NCBI GenBank assembly: GCA_964550025.1
Contig: CAZJYI010000216.1
Coordinates: 1-16,038 of the forward strand
Direction: 5' to 3'
DNA length: 16,038 nt
Source of the DNA: CAZJYI01 sp964550025
GTDB taxonomy: Bacteria; Verrucomicrobiota; Kiritimatiellia; UBA8416; CAYOBW01
Part shown: one piece after another, positions 1-6,375 of the stretch
Numbering within the stretch: position 1 is the first letter of the stretch
Layout of the letters: the number at the start of each line of letters is the position of its first letter
The notes under the pieces: generated by a model
The model's input: only the letters and a program-made list of their open reading frames with translations
What the model was told of the DNA's origin: nothing
Databases searched by the model: none
Program-made: the position numbers and the translations under genes

Positions 1-279
1 CAGGTGGTGCACTTCGAATGAGCAGCGGTGGGGCAATTCCGGTGAGCGCTATAGCAGGAAGAGATAGATCGGCCAACAAGGCCGAGGGAGCAAACCCCGT
101 GTACTACGTACTCGGCCAGACTGGAGCGGGACGCTATCTGTTCTGCGTTGTGATCCAGTTCCCCGACGGCAGAGGTTATCCGGTCACGGCTCGTGCCATG
201 ACCGGCAGTGAGAATGCACGGTCCAGAAATGGCTGCGCGGACGCGCCCATTTCTGCCCGTGATTCCGCACGTTGGGGTC

Positions 280-308
280 TTGACAATACACGTCTCAATG
301 TGTACGGT
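280..308 (+). promoter_or_regulatory. Candidate vapBC promoter
   Basis: A perfect -35 hexamer TTGACA (280-285) is followed after 17 bp by a weak -10, TACGGT (303-308, 3/6 match to TATAAT). It lies 25 bp upstream of the vapB start. The -10 overlaps the inverted repeat at 299-317, which fits autorepression. Confidence 0.5.
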
Positions 309-317
309 CACTACACA
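299..317. promoter_or_regulatory. Candidate VapBC operator palindrome
   Basis: Perfect inverted repeat TGTGTA (299-304), 7-nt spacer, TACACA (312-317), located between the -10 and the vapB ribosome binding site. VapB antitoxins with their toxins normally bind inverted repeats in their own promoters, so this is the best operator candidate. Binding itself is inferred. Confidence 0.5.
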
Positions 318-332
318 CGATAGAGGTGTATC

Positions 333-524
333 ATGAGAACAAACGTGGTTATCGATGACAAGCTGATGTCGCGGGCTCTCCGCTCCAGTGGATGCCGAAC
401 AAAGCGCGCCGCAATCGAGTCAGGGCTCCGCCTGTTGGTTCAGGTCAACAGCCAGAAGAAACTTCGCTCACTCAGGGGCAAGATCACCTGGGAAGGCAAT
501 CTCGAAGAAATGCGGAAGGACTGA
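333..524 (+). CDS. vapB: VapB-family antitoxin
   Basis: A 63-residue protein beginning MRTNVVIDDKLMSRAL, with TKRAAIESGLRLLVQ in the middle and a short tail LRGKITWEGNLEEMRKD. This is the standard layout of the VapB type in which an N-terminal DNA-binding domain (beta strand TNVVID, then helices) is followed by a toxin-neutralising tail with the W-E-G-x-L-xx-M motif. The ribosome binding site GAGGTG lies at 323-328, 4 bp before the ATG. The stop is 1 bp before the vapC start, so the two are co-translated. Expected role: bind and inhibit the adjacent VapC ribonuclease and repress the operon through the upstream palindrome. It looks complete and intact. Confidence 0.9.
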   Translation: MRTNVVIDDKLMSRALRSSGCRTKRAAIESGLRLLVQVNSQKKLRSLRGKITWEGNLEEMRKD

Positions 525-525
525 A

Positions 526-915
526 ATGGTCATCGTCGATACTTCAGCGTGGATTGAGTACTTCCGGGAAGGTGAACCCAGCGTTGCCAACAAGGTTGAC
601 CTGTGTCTTGATCAGGATCTCGTCGGCATCGGCGACCTTGTCTACTGCGAGGTGATGCAAGGTATTCGCTCTCCTCGCGAAAGGCGCGAGGTGTCGGAGC
701 TCCTTCTGTCACTTCCTAAATTCGACATGGTCGGGTTCAGCATCGCGGAGAAATCGGCCTCCAACTACCGCCTGCTCAGATCCAAGGGCGTGACAGTCAG
801 AAAGACGATCGACGTCCTGATCGGCACCTTCTGTGCGGAGCACGGGCTGCGGCTCATACACTTTGACTCCGATTTTGACCTGATGGCCAAGCACATCGGA
901 CTCAAGACAACCTGA
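526..915 (+). CDS. vapC: VapC PIN-domain ribonuclease toxin
   Basis: A 129-residue PIN-domain protein beginning MVIVDTSAWIEYF. The acidic residues expected in the PIN active site are present: D5 in VDTSAWI, E42 in YCEVMQGI, D96 in TIDVLIG and D114/D116 in HFDSDF. VapC toxins are Mg-dependent endoribonucleases that usually cleave tRNA or rRNA; the target here cannot be read from sequence. The frame stays open upstream to 388, but that part is out-of-frame vapB sequence. The ATG at 526 is chosen because it gives the canonical PIN N-terminus, has GGAAGGA at 514-520, and starts 1 bp after vapB. Toxin and antitoxin both look functional. Confidence 0.93.
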   Translation: MVIVDTSAWIEYFREGEPSVANKVDLCLDQDLVGIGDLVYCEVMQGIRSPRERREVSELLLSLPKFDMVGFSIAEKSASNYRLLRSKGVTVRKTIDVLIGTFCAEHGLRLIHFDSDFDLMAKHIGLKTT

Positions 916-994
916 CGCGAATCTGGAAGTTGGCACGCTCGCGGAGCGCACCAGCAAGCAGCCGGGCACGCCCGGCACACAACAGCAGCGTCGA

Positions 995-1021
995 GGATAT
1001 CGGCGCTGGCGCGCCGAATCC
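995..1021 (+). other. Hairpin after vapBC, possible terminator
   Basis: TCGGCGC (1000-1006), loop TGGC, GCGCCGA (1011-1017), extended by GGAT (995-998) and ATCC (1018-1021) with A999 bulged: an 11-bp stem. No T-run follows, so intrinsic termination is doubtful. A second short palindrome, GCCGGGC-AC-GCCCGGC, lies at 961-976. Nothing else is seen in the 187-bp gap between vapC and the next antitoxin apart from the promoter at 1049-1077. Confidence 0.3.
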
Positions 1022-1048
1022 TCACGCATTGTGCCCGGAAGATATGGT

Positions 1049-1077
1049 TTGCGAGTGTATCCCAATCGTGCTACATT
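1049..1077 (+). promoter_or_regulatory. Candidate promoter for dinJ-yafQ
   Basis: TTGCGA (1049-1054) and TACATT (1072-1077), separated by exactly 17 bp and each matching 4/6 of the sigma-70 consensus. They lie 25 bp before the antitoxin start, with a strong ribosome binding site GGAGGTG at 1091-1097. Confidence 0.45.
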
Positions 1078-1102
1078 AGTCTCGCTGAATGGAGGTGAAT
1101 CG

Positions 1103-1363
1103 ATGAGCAAGACAGCCATGGTTAGAGCAAGAGTTGAACCCGAGCTGAAGGACCACGCGGAGCACGTATTTCACCGTCTCGGACTCAATGCCACACAGGC
1201 CATCACGATGTTCTACAGGCAGGTTGAACTCCGCGATGGACTTCCCTTCGATGTCGTCGTTCCCACACCGACCACGAAACGGACACTCGAGGCTTCCGAG
1301 GCGGGGCGTGACCTTATCGTCTGCGAGGACGCAGACGACATGTTCCGGAAACTCGGCATATGA
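1103..1363 (+). CDS. dinJ: RelB/DinJ-family antitoxin
   Basis: An 86-residue protein, MSKTAMVRARVEPELKDHAE then VFHRLGLNATQAITMFYRQV. This is the classic RelB/DinJ ribbon-helix-helix pattern: strand AMVRARVEP, helix, LGLxxTQAIxxFYRQV, then a flexible neutralising tail with GLPFDV. The RHH domain occupies about residues 1-50. The frame is open back to 1031, but the ATG at 1103 is preferred because GGAGGTG sits at 1091-1097 and the family N-terminus starts exactly here. Its stop overlaps the toxin start by 4 nt (ATGA, 1360-1363). It should neutralise the downstream YafQ-type toxin and repress the operon. Confidence 0.92.
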   Translation: MSKTAMVRARVEPELKDHAEHVFHRLGLNATQAITMFYRQVELRDGLPFDVVVPTPTTKRTLEASEAGRDLIVCEDADDMFRKLGI

Positions 1364-1635
1364 AGTACACGCCGGTCTACACGAAGCAGTTCGAGAAGGA
1401 CACCAGGCGATGTGTCCGGCGCGGCAAGAACATGGAGAAGTTCAAGATTCCTGCCCGGACCTTGTTCTCCGGCAAGCCATTGGACCCGATCCATCGAGGC
1501 CACAAGCTCTCCGGCAATCTCGTCGGCAGGCGAGACTGTCACATCGAATCGGACTGGGTGCTGGTTTACAGGATCGACGGAAGTCGCCTGGTCTTCGAGC
1601 GGATGGGAAGCCATTCAGACCTGTTCAAGAAGTGA
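1360..1635 (+). CDS. yafQ: YafQ-family mRNA interferase toxin
   Basis: A 91-residue RelE-superfamily protein of normal YafQ length. All residues known to matter in E. coli YafQ are present at an offset of two: H48, H61, D65, W66, H85 and F89, within the segments HKLSGNL, CHIESDWVLVYRID and GSHSDLF. YafQ cleaves mRNA at the ribosome during translation. The start overlaps the antitoxin stop by 4 nt, indicating translational coupling. Nothing suggests inactivation. The gene is convergent with the PQQ protein gene that ends at 1732; the 96-bp gap between them holds only an imperfect GC-rich inverted repeat (about 1663-1698) that might act as a terminator. Confidence 0.93.
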   Translation: MKYTPVYTKQFEKDTRRCVRRGKNMEKFKIPARTLFSGKPLDPIHRGHKLSGNLVGRRDCHIESDWVLVYRIDGSRLVFERMGSHSDLFKK

Positions 1636-1731
1636 GGGGCACAACAAGAAACCAACGCTCTCTGTGCGCGCTCAGGCTGCCGGGGAGGGCGCGCGACACA
1701 CGGCTGACCTCTTGCCAACAAGCGTCAACTA

Positions 1732-4700
1732 TCAATCCGAGGGCTGCTCCCCCGCGGTTGCGGCCTTCCCCCCGTAACACATGATTCTCCCGTCCATCGT
1801 TGAGACGAGCAGACGCCCCCGCGCAGCGGCCAGTCCGTCGGGAATGGGCGCAGCATCGAGCTCGTAGTTCGCGAGGTTCTTCCCTTCCGCGGGCGAGAGC
1901 GCAAGCAGTTTCGCGCCTCGCCTCCCATCGTACGCGGCCCACGGGTCGGCAGACTCGATCGTGTCGGGCGTCCCCGCGGCAAACAGCGTGGCGCCGGCAA
2001 GGACCATCGACGTCACCCGGACGGGAAGGCGTACCGACCAGCGCTCCTCTGGGCGGCCCCTGCTCAATGGGGCCGCAAAGATCTCGTAGCCCTTGCTTCC
2101 CGGCGAGAAGAAGCCGCCGTTGACGCTCTGCTTGCTCCGGGCGCGAACGCCATACACGCATTTGCCGTCGAAGACGAGGTACTCGCCGAAGGACCGTTCC
2201 CCCAGGTACCAGCCGACGCGGCTGAACCACGAAGTGTCGCGCAGTCCCGCCGTGGAATGCAACGGACCGACGGGAATCCGGGGCGCAAGCGCTTTCGCCT
2301 CGAACAGCTTCGCGGACCGCATGTACACCGCGCCCGCATGACCGACCAGCACGTCGTTGAGCCGGCCCGACTCGTCATCCCAACGGGTGCTGATACCGAC
2401 CGGTCGATCGTGCGGAGTGAACAGGCGTTTGGTGCCGAGTACGTCCCCCGTAGCGACATCCGCCGCATACGCGTAGATGCCGCCGTCCAGCAGCGAAGAG
2501 CGACCGGCGGTAAAGTAGGCGGCGTTGTCGACGACGAGCACGCTGCCATGGACGGGCCAGGCGGATTCGACATCGCCGAAGGCCGTGATCCAGCGGTCCC
2601 GCGGTGCGGCACGAAGGCGCCAGGCAAGTGCGCCGTCTCTGGCACGCAACGCGTAGACGTATCCGTCGGCGCAACCGAACAGAACGCGTTCGCCGTGGAT
2701 GGTCGGCGGTGTATCCACGCGCCCGCCGGCCACGAAACGCCAGCGCGGTTTGCCATCCGCCAGGTTCAGAGCGTGGACGCAATGCTCGGCCGGTGCGCCG
2801 GCGTAGACCGTGTCGTTGGCAATGACGGTTGCCGTGACGGTGCGCCCGACCGGCGTTTCCCAAGCCTTCTCCAGATCCGAGCTGAGAGGGTGAGGGGTGG
2901 AGCCACTGCGTTCCGGGTCATGGCGGAACGTGGGCCAGTCTTCTGAATGCCGATTGCCGAATGTCGAGTGCCGAACGGGGGAGTCGTAAGCCGGGCCCTT
3001 CCACAGTCCCCCTCCCCCCTGCCTGTCCGCCGCAGCCTTGACGGAGGCGGACCCACTGCTTGCCGCGGCGGAGCCGTCAGGCGAAAACGGGCCTGCTGCC
3101 CCCTGCCCCCCGGGCGCGAGCGCCACGAAGCCGTTGAGCTTCGAGCCGATGTAGCACTGGCAGGGATGTGGGTTGGCATAGACCAGGCCGTTGCAGGGGA
3201 AGGCGCCGAGACGGCAGGTCCCGCGCACCCAGTGGTTCAGGTCGGGAGCGGTCTCGCCGCTCCAGTCGACAAACTCCAGCCCACGGTAGCTGGTCATCAA
3301 CCAACGCTCGGTCGCCTTGTTGCGGTAGCAGCGGTGGTGGTGTCCGTTGTTGAATGCGTCGTAGACGGAGGTCTCGCGCCGTACGGCGCCCGTGGCCGGA
3401 TCGAGTCCAACGTAGAACGCGCTTCGAAACGTCTTGCCCCATTGCTTGCTTGCCGCCAGTTGCTTCGCAGAAGAGACCGACGACTTCTTTCGGTTCTTGC
3501 CTTCGTAATCGGCGACCCAGACCAGGTCATCCAGGAGGAAGATATCCGCCGGATGCCCCCAGCCCCACGAGGCGCAGGGGCGATCCCAAAGCGCCTTGCC
3601 GGTCGTTGCGTCAAAGGCGTGCAGCCGTCCGCGGAGCTCACGCCAGTCAACACGGCGATCGGGGCTGATCTGCGCGAAGAAGAGCCGGCCGCCGCCATAG
3701 ACGAGCGAACACATGTCCGAGATACGGATATCGTAGCGCATCGGCGCTTCGGGAATCTTCGGCCGTGGCGCGCGCCAGGCCTCCTTCCCGTCCTTCAACG
3801 AGAGCGCGACGAACTCCTGTCCGTCAGGGAAGTAGACCCGTCCGTCGCCGGCAACCATCGAAAGGTGCGAGATCCGTTCCATGGAGCCGGTCTTGGAGCG
3901 CAGGCCGACAAAGCTGCCCGTCTTCCACACAGTCCGGCCGCTCGCAATGTCGATCGCCGCGACCGCTTTCGCCACGGGGGCCGGTCCCTCTTTGCCACCC
4001 GGTCCCTGCGGTCCCTGGTTGATTGCCACGATCAGCCGGCCGTCCAGCAGGAGAATCTCGTCGGTGTGTTCGGTACCGTCGAAGACCCGCAACGTCTCGC
4101 CCGTAGCCGCTGCCAGCTCCACCAGCGGCGCGTTGAAACCGAGCGTCACGTACACCCGGTCGCCGACCGCAACGAGTCGCTTCGGAATGTGCGTGGGCAC
4201 GGTGAAGCGGGACGTCCACTTGGCACTCCAGCTTTTCCAGCCCCACTCCCCGATGGAACGGCGCCACAACGGCAACCCGTTGAAGGCGTCCCGTGCAACC
4301 AGTGCCCATCGGTCGGGCGCACGATCGTCCATGGACGCCGGCGCGTCGTCGACGATGTAAAACACGCGCCCGCCCGCAAAGACCTGTGCGGTGACGCTCG
4401 GCACGGTGTTGTGATGACGGGACCAGAGCGGTCGCGCGATCCACTGCATGCGACGTGGCGGTCCCGCGACACGATCACGGGCGACGGCATTTCCGTCCGG
4501 CCCGTGCAGCCAGTGGGTCCATTCGTCGGTGTCGGGGGGGGAGGGCTTGTGAAATCCGCTGGCGAGCGGACCGGACGGGTCACCGCTCACCAGAAGTCCA
4601 CCTGGGACCAGCACGCGCCGGAGTTCGTCTTCCGGCACTTGGAAATCAGACCCACGCCCGAAGATCAGGTTGACCATGTTATCGGCGTAAGGCAGGCGGT

Positions 4701-4977
4701 TGGACGACAAGTGATAGAAGAATACGCCTGGGAGGGTCTGCTCGCGGGCCTTCTCAACCCGTGTAACGTCCGTACTGAAACCATGAACCAGGATCCGGTT
4801 GTTGATGCGGAATGCGGCTGTCCGCCGGGCATCCTCGAACCCCACGTGAACAACGAGTCCGCCGCGAATACCAGAAGTCTCAACGAGTTTCTGTGCCTGC
4901 TTCTGCGTCTGGGCGGTGAGTGCCGCACATGAGATCAACCACACAAACAGCGCGCGTTTCATCGGCCGGTCTACCAT
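1732..4977 (-). CDS. Secreted PQQ-type beta-propeller protein with degenerate methyltransferase-like domain
   Basis: A 1081-residue protein. Residues 1-23 (MVDRPMKRALFVWLISCAALTAQ) look like a signal peptide. Residues about 36-132 resemble a class I SAM methyltransferase core, with LPYADNMVNLI and RRVLVPGGLLV, but the glycine-rich SAM motif is replaced by HVGFEDA. From about residue 150 (TDEWTHWLHG) come PQQ/quinoprotein-like blades, a His/Cys-rich stretch (NNGHHHRCYRNKA, CRLGAFPCNGLVYANPHPCQCY), a low-complexity linker (about 615-680) and a second propeller half starting WPTFRHDPERSG. The ATG at 4977 is preferred because GGAAGGGG lies at 4990-4983, 5 nt upstream; ATG 4962 is the alternative, and the frame upstream to 5190 is out-of-frame sulfatase sequence. 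It overlaps the sulfatase gene by 7 nt. Substrate and cofactor are unknown. Confidence 0.85.
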   Translation of the reverse strand: MVDRPMKRALFVWLISCAALTAQTQKQAQKLVETSGIRGGLVVHVGFEDARRTAAFRINNRILVHGFSTDVTRVEKAREQTLPGVFFYHLSSNRLPYADNMVNLIFGRGSDFQVPEDELRRVLVPGGLLVSGDPSGPLASGFHKPSPPDTDEWTHWLHGPDGNAVARDRVAGPPRRMQWIARPLWSRHHNTVPSVTAQVFAGGRVFYIVDDAPASMDDRAPDRWALVARDAFNGLPLWRRSIGEWGWKSWSAKWTSRFTVPTHIPKRLVAVGDRVYVTLGFNAPLVELAAATGETLRVFDGTEHTDEILLLDGRLIVAINQGPQGPGGKEGPAPVAKAVAAIDIASGRTVWKTGSFVGLRSKTGSMERISHLSMVAGDGRVYFPDGQEFVALSLKDGKEAWRAPRPKIPEAPMRYDIRISDMCSLVYGGGRLFFAQISPDRRVDWRELRGRLHAFDATTGKALWDRPCASWGWGHPADIFLLDDLVWVADYEGKNRKKSSVSSAKQLAASKQWGKTFRSAFYVGLDPATGAVRRETSVYDAFNNGHHHRCYRNKATERWLMTSYRGLEFVDWSGETAPDLNHWVRGTCRLGAFPCNGLVYANPHPCQCYIGSKLNGFVALAPGGQGAAGPFSPDGSAAASSGSASVKAAADRQGGGGLWKGPAYDSPVRHSTFGNRHSEDWPTFRHDPERSGSTPHPLSSDLEKAWETPVGRTVTATVIANDTVYAGAPAEHCVHALNLADGKPRWRFVAGGRVDTPPTIHGERVLFGCADGYVYALRARDGALAWRLRAAPRDRWITAFGDVESAWPVHGSVLVVDNAAYFTAGRSSLLDGGIYAYAADVATGDVLGTKRLFTPHDRPVGISTRWDDESGRLNDVLVGHAGAVYMRSAKLFEAKALAPRIPVGPLHSTAGLRDTSWFSRVGWYLGERSFGEYLVFDGKCVYGVRARSKQSVNGGFFSPGSKGYEIFAAPLSRGRPEERWSVRLPVRVTSMVLAGATLFAAGTPDTIESADPWAAYDGRRGAKLLALSPAEGKNLANYELDAAPIPDGLAAARGRLLVSTMDGRIMCYGGKAATAGEQPSD
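2947..2974. repeat. Heptanucleotide tandem repeat inside the PQQ gene
   Basis: Four consecutive 7-bp units: ATGCCGA, TTGCCGA, ATGTCGA, GTGCCGA. They encode part of the linker (reading HSTFGNRHS on the minus strand) just before the second propeller half. The pattern resembles the short heptanucleotide STRR repeats known from cyanobacteria and common in planctomycete intergenic DNA; the latter is from memory. Confidence 0.6.
3025..3052. repeat. Palindromic repeat inside the PQQ linker
   Basis: GTCCGCC (3025-3031) pairs perfectly with GGCGGAC (3046-3052) around a 14-bp centre. It resembles the CCGCCGAAGCCTTGGCGGAGGCGG-like dispersed repeats I recall from PVC genomes. It encodes part of a Ser/Ala/Gly-rich linker with no recognisable fold, so it appears tolerated in frame. 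Confidence 0.45.
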
Positions 4978-5516
4978 GGTAGCCCCTTCCAGGCCGTCTG
5001 CCCGTTGTGGTTTGGCTGCTTCGCTCCCGGCGTCGACCGTCCGTTCGTGACATACGCCTTGAGGGCTGCCGTCAACGTCTTCACTCTCTCGGGATGCCGC
5101 GCCGCCACGTTGGTTGTTTCCTTCACGTCTGTGTCCAGATCGTAAAGGACTGACTTGCCTCCGGCGTTCTGCGGGAGGATGAGTTTCCACCGTCCGTCGC
5201 GGATGCTGAACTGGCCGCTGTAGCTGTGGTGCACGACCATGGGGTGGTCATCGAGACGTTCGACTTCGCCGGTAACCAGGGGCAGCAGGCTGAAACTGTC
5301 CTCGCCCTCGCGCGCCAACCGGTCGATGTGCGGGGTCTTCATGTTGCCGATGGCGGGGTTGAGGTGCGAGACCGAGTCATAGCTCATGTCGTCGGCCAGA
5401 ACGAACACGATGTTAGGCAGAGCGGGCCGCGCCGTGCCGGCGCCTGCGGCGGGAGACGCCGTCGCGCCCACAAGGAGCACGACCAGGAGAGTCGTTATCG
5501 AGTGTTGTGCGCCCAT
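4971..5516 (-). pseudogene. Internally deleted sulfatase lacking its active site
   Basis: A 181-residue open frame with signal peptide (1-27), then the sulfatase N-terminus PNIVFVLADDMSYDSVS and KTPHIDRLAREG with metal-ligand aspartates D42 and D43. At residue 71 it jumps directly to the C-terminal sulfatase region (SIRDGRWKLIL, VLYDLDTDVKETTNVA). Sulfatases of this type usually have about 450-550 residues, so some 300 are missing, including the C/S-x-P-x-R formylglycine motif and most of the metal and substrate site. The junction lies near base 5303 and is in frame. The ribosome binding site GGAGGTGG (5528-5521) is excellent, so a product may still be made and may couple translation to the PQQ gene it overlaps by 7 nt. 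It could be a true deletion or an assembly join; catalysis is not expected either way. Confidence 0.75.
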
Positions 5517-5570
5517 GCGGCCACCTCCAATCAGTCGGTCAGTCGTTCCCTGATGTACATGCTTGCGTGC

Positions 5571-5600
5571 ACGATACGTGCGATCGGCACCCTATGTCAC
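5571..5600 (-). promoter_or_regulatory. Candidate promoter of the sulfatase-PQQ unit
   Basis: On the minus strand GTGACA (5600-5595) and TATCGT (5576-5571) are separated by 18 bp, about 43 nt upstream of the sulfatase ribosome binding site. The -35 matches 5/6 and the -10 4/6 of the sigma-70 consensus. This is pattern matching only. Confidence 0.3.
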
Positions 5601-5616
5601 GTCACATCCTCGGGGC

Positions 5617-6096
5617 GCGCAACATCCACGGCAATGTTGACACTGAGCCAGGGTCGATGGACCCGGCATCACCGGCGACAACAACACCGCGATCTGGGCC
5701 GGCCGCCCGGGAGCCTTGAGGACAATGGCGCGCAGGGGGGACCATGCCCACGACATGCCGACGGGAGTGGTCTACCACACCAGCTTCGCCGGCACTTTTG
5801 ACCTGGCCGGAATCAACCGCAACGGCAAGCTGGCCTATCTCTCACTCGTGGAGGGCGACGGCATCGACATGCGCAACGATACCGGACTGTGGGGCGGCAC
5901 ACCCGGGTTCGAGAACCTGCTGCTGCGAGAGGGGCAACGGCTCCTGTTTGACGACAGAGAACTCTGTACGGTGAGCAACGCAGCCGACCAATCCGGCCTC
6001 CCCGAAGGCGTCGTGCGGCGCGAAGCAACGGTCGCAGCAGGCGAGGAGTCCGGGTTCTACCGCATCAGCGTGAGCGTCGTGCCGCCTGCACAGTAA
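5617..6096 (+). pseudogene. NxxGxxAF-repeat protein remnant
   Basis: Two degenerate repeats are visible. The first reads RVDGPGITGDNNTAIWAGRPGALRT, the second INRNGKLAYLSLVEGDGID then NDTGLWGGTPGFENLLLREG. The alternation of NxxGxxA(F), a DN-x-x-x-I/LWxGxPG turn and a xxREG ending is that of the choice-of-anchor tandem-repeat NxxGxxAF proteins common in planctomycetes. The readable frame runs from 5647 to the TAA at 6094-6096 without a convincing start; translation could only begin at TTG 5716 or ATG 5725, mid-repeat. Just upstream, NIHGNVDT (about 5621-5644) looks like another NxxGxxA motif in a different frame, one base short of continuity, so a 1-bp deletion probably broke the gene. No signal peptide or surface anchor remains. 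Confidence 0.6.
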
Positions 6097-6099
6097 GGC

Positions 6100-6127
6100 T
6101 TGACATCATCATGCACATAGGTAGCAC
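6100..6127 (+). promoter_or_regulatory. Candidate promoter of orphan vapB
   Basis: Perfect -35 TTGACA at 6100-6105, then a weak -10 candidate TAGCAC at 6122-6127 after 16 bp. It lies directly upstream of the antitoxin start and overlaps the inverted repeat at 6107-6134. Confidence 0.35.
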
Positions 6128-6134
6128 CATGATG
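6107..6134. promoter_or_regulatory. Candidate operator inverted repeat
   Basis: CATCATG (6107-6113) and CATGATG (6128-6134) are perfect inverted arms with a 14-bp spacer, ending 1 bp before the antitoxin start codon and overlapping its promoter. The position fits autoregulation by a VapB-type dimer. Confidence 0.4.
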
Positions 6135-6135
6135 C

Positions 6136-6375
6136 ATGAGGACGACGATGTCCATTCCCGACGACCTGCTCGCGCAGGCAAAGGTAGCCGCCGGGCGGCA
6201 GCACTGTTCGCTAGCTCGGTTGGTAAGCGACTCACTGCGGAAGGCGCTCGCCTCGCCGAAGTCGGGGACACGCACTGGGGTGGGCACCTTGCCCACGTTC
6301 AAAGGTAACGGCCTTCAGCCCGGTGTCGATCTGGACGATTCGGCCGGTCTCCTGGATCTGATGGAGGGACGCTGA
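6136..6375 (+). CDS. vapB: VapB-like antitoxin without an intact toxin
   Basis: A 79-residue protein starting MRTTMSIPDDLLAQAKVAAG, followed by CSLARLVSDSLRKAL, a typical ribbon-helix-helix DNA-binding domain (about residues 1-40). The tail contains LPTFKGNGLQPGVDLDDSAG LLDLMEGR-like sequence, the usual VapC-neutralising tail of a common VapB subfamily. Its stop overlaps the start of the vapC fragment (TGATG, 6373-6377), preserving the normal operon junction. Because the toxin is truncated, this antitoxin has no local partner; it could be relaxing, or could still regulate or neutralise a related VapC elsewhere. There is no strong ribosome binding site; GAGG at 6138-6141 would rather serve the internal ATG at 6148 (MSIPDD), which is an alternative start. 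Confidence 0.75.
   Translation: MRTTMSIPDDLLAQAKVAAGRQHCSLARLVSDSLRKALASPKSGTRTGVGTLPTFKGNGLQPGVDLDDSAGLLDLMEGR

Larger units (their letters stand above)
18..323 (+). pseudogene. BrnT-like toxin remnant
   Basis: An open frame whose middle part (about bases 93-227) reads NPVYYVLGQTGAGRYLF followed by GYPVTARAMTGSE. This resembles the C-terminal half of BrnT-type (RelE-fold) toxins, which carry a LGQTxxGRYLF strand and a VTARxMTxxEkrrY ending. The first 25 residues and the last 30 or so do not look like the family. A frame +1 relative to this one (bases 2-64) reads W-C-T-S-N-E-Q, reminiscent of the N-terminal W-x-x-x-N-x-x-H motif of the same family, and then hits a stop, so the gene looks frameshifted. 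The window begins inside or just after the original 5' end. No RHH antitoxin follows; the next gene is vapB. Family assignment is from memory of the motif; degradation is inferred. Confidence 0.45.

Noticed and set aside
388..525. A 46-residue N-terminal extension of VapC
   Set aside because: It overlaps vapB in another frame; the PIN domain begins exactly at the ATG at 526.
1031..1102. A 24-residue extension of the DinJ-like antitoxin
   Set aside because: It contains the promoter and ribosome binding site; the family N-terminus starts at 1103.
2947..4932. A 661-codon open frame on the plus strand
   Set aside because: It is antisense to the PQQ protein gene; its translation is Arg/Val/Gly-rich without domains, a typical shadow frame in GC-rich DNA.
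4978..5190. A 71-residue N-terminal extension of the PQQ protein
   Set aside because: It is out-of-frame sulfatase sequence with no signal peptide; the ribosome binding site and signal peptide support the start at 4977.
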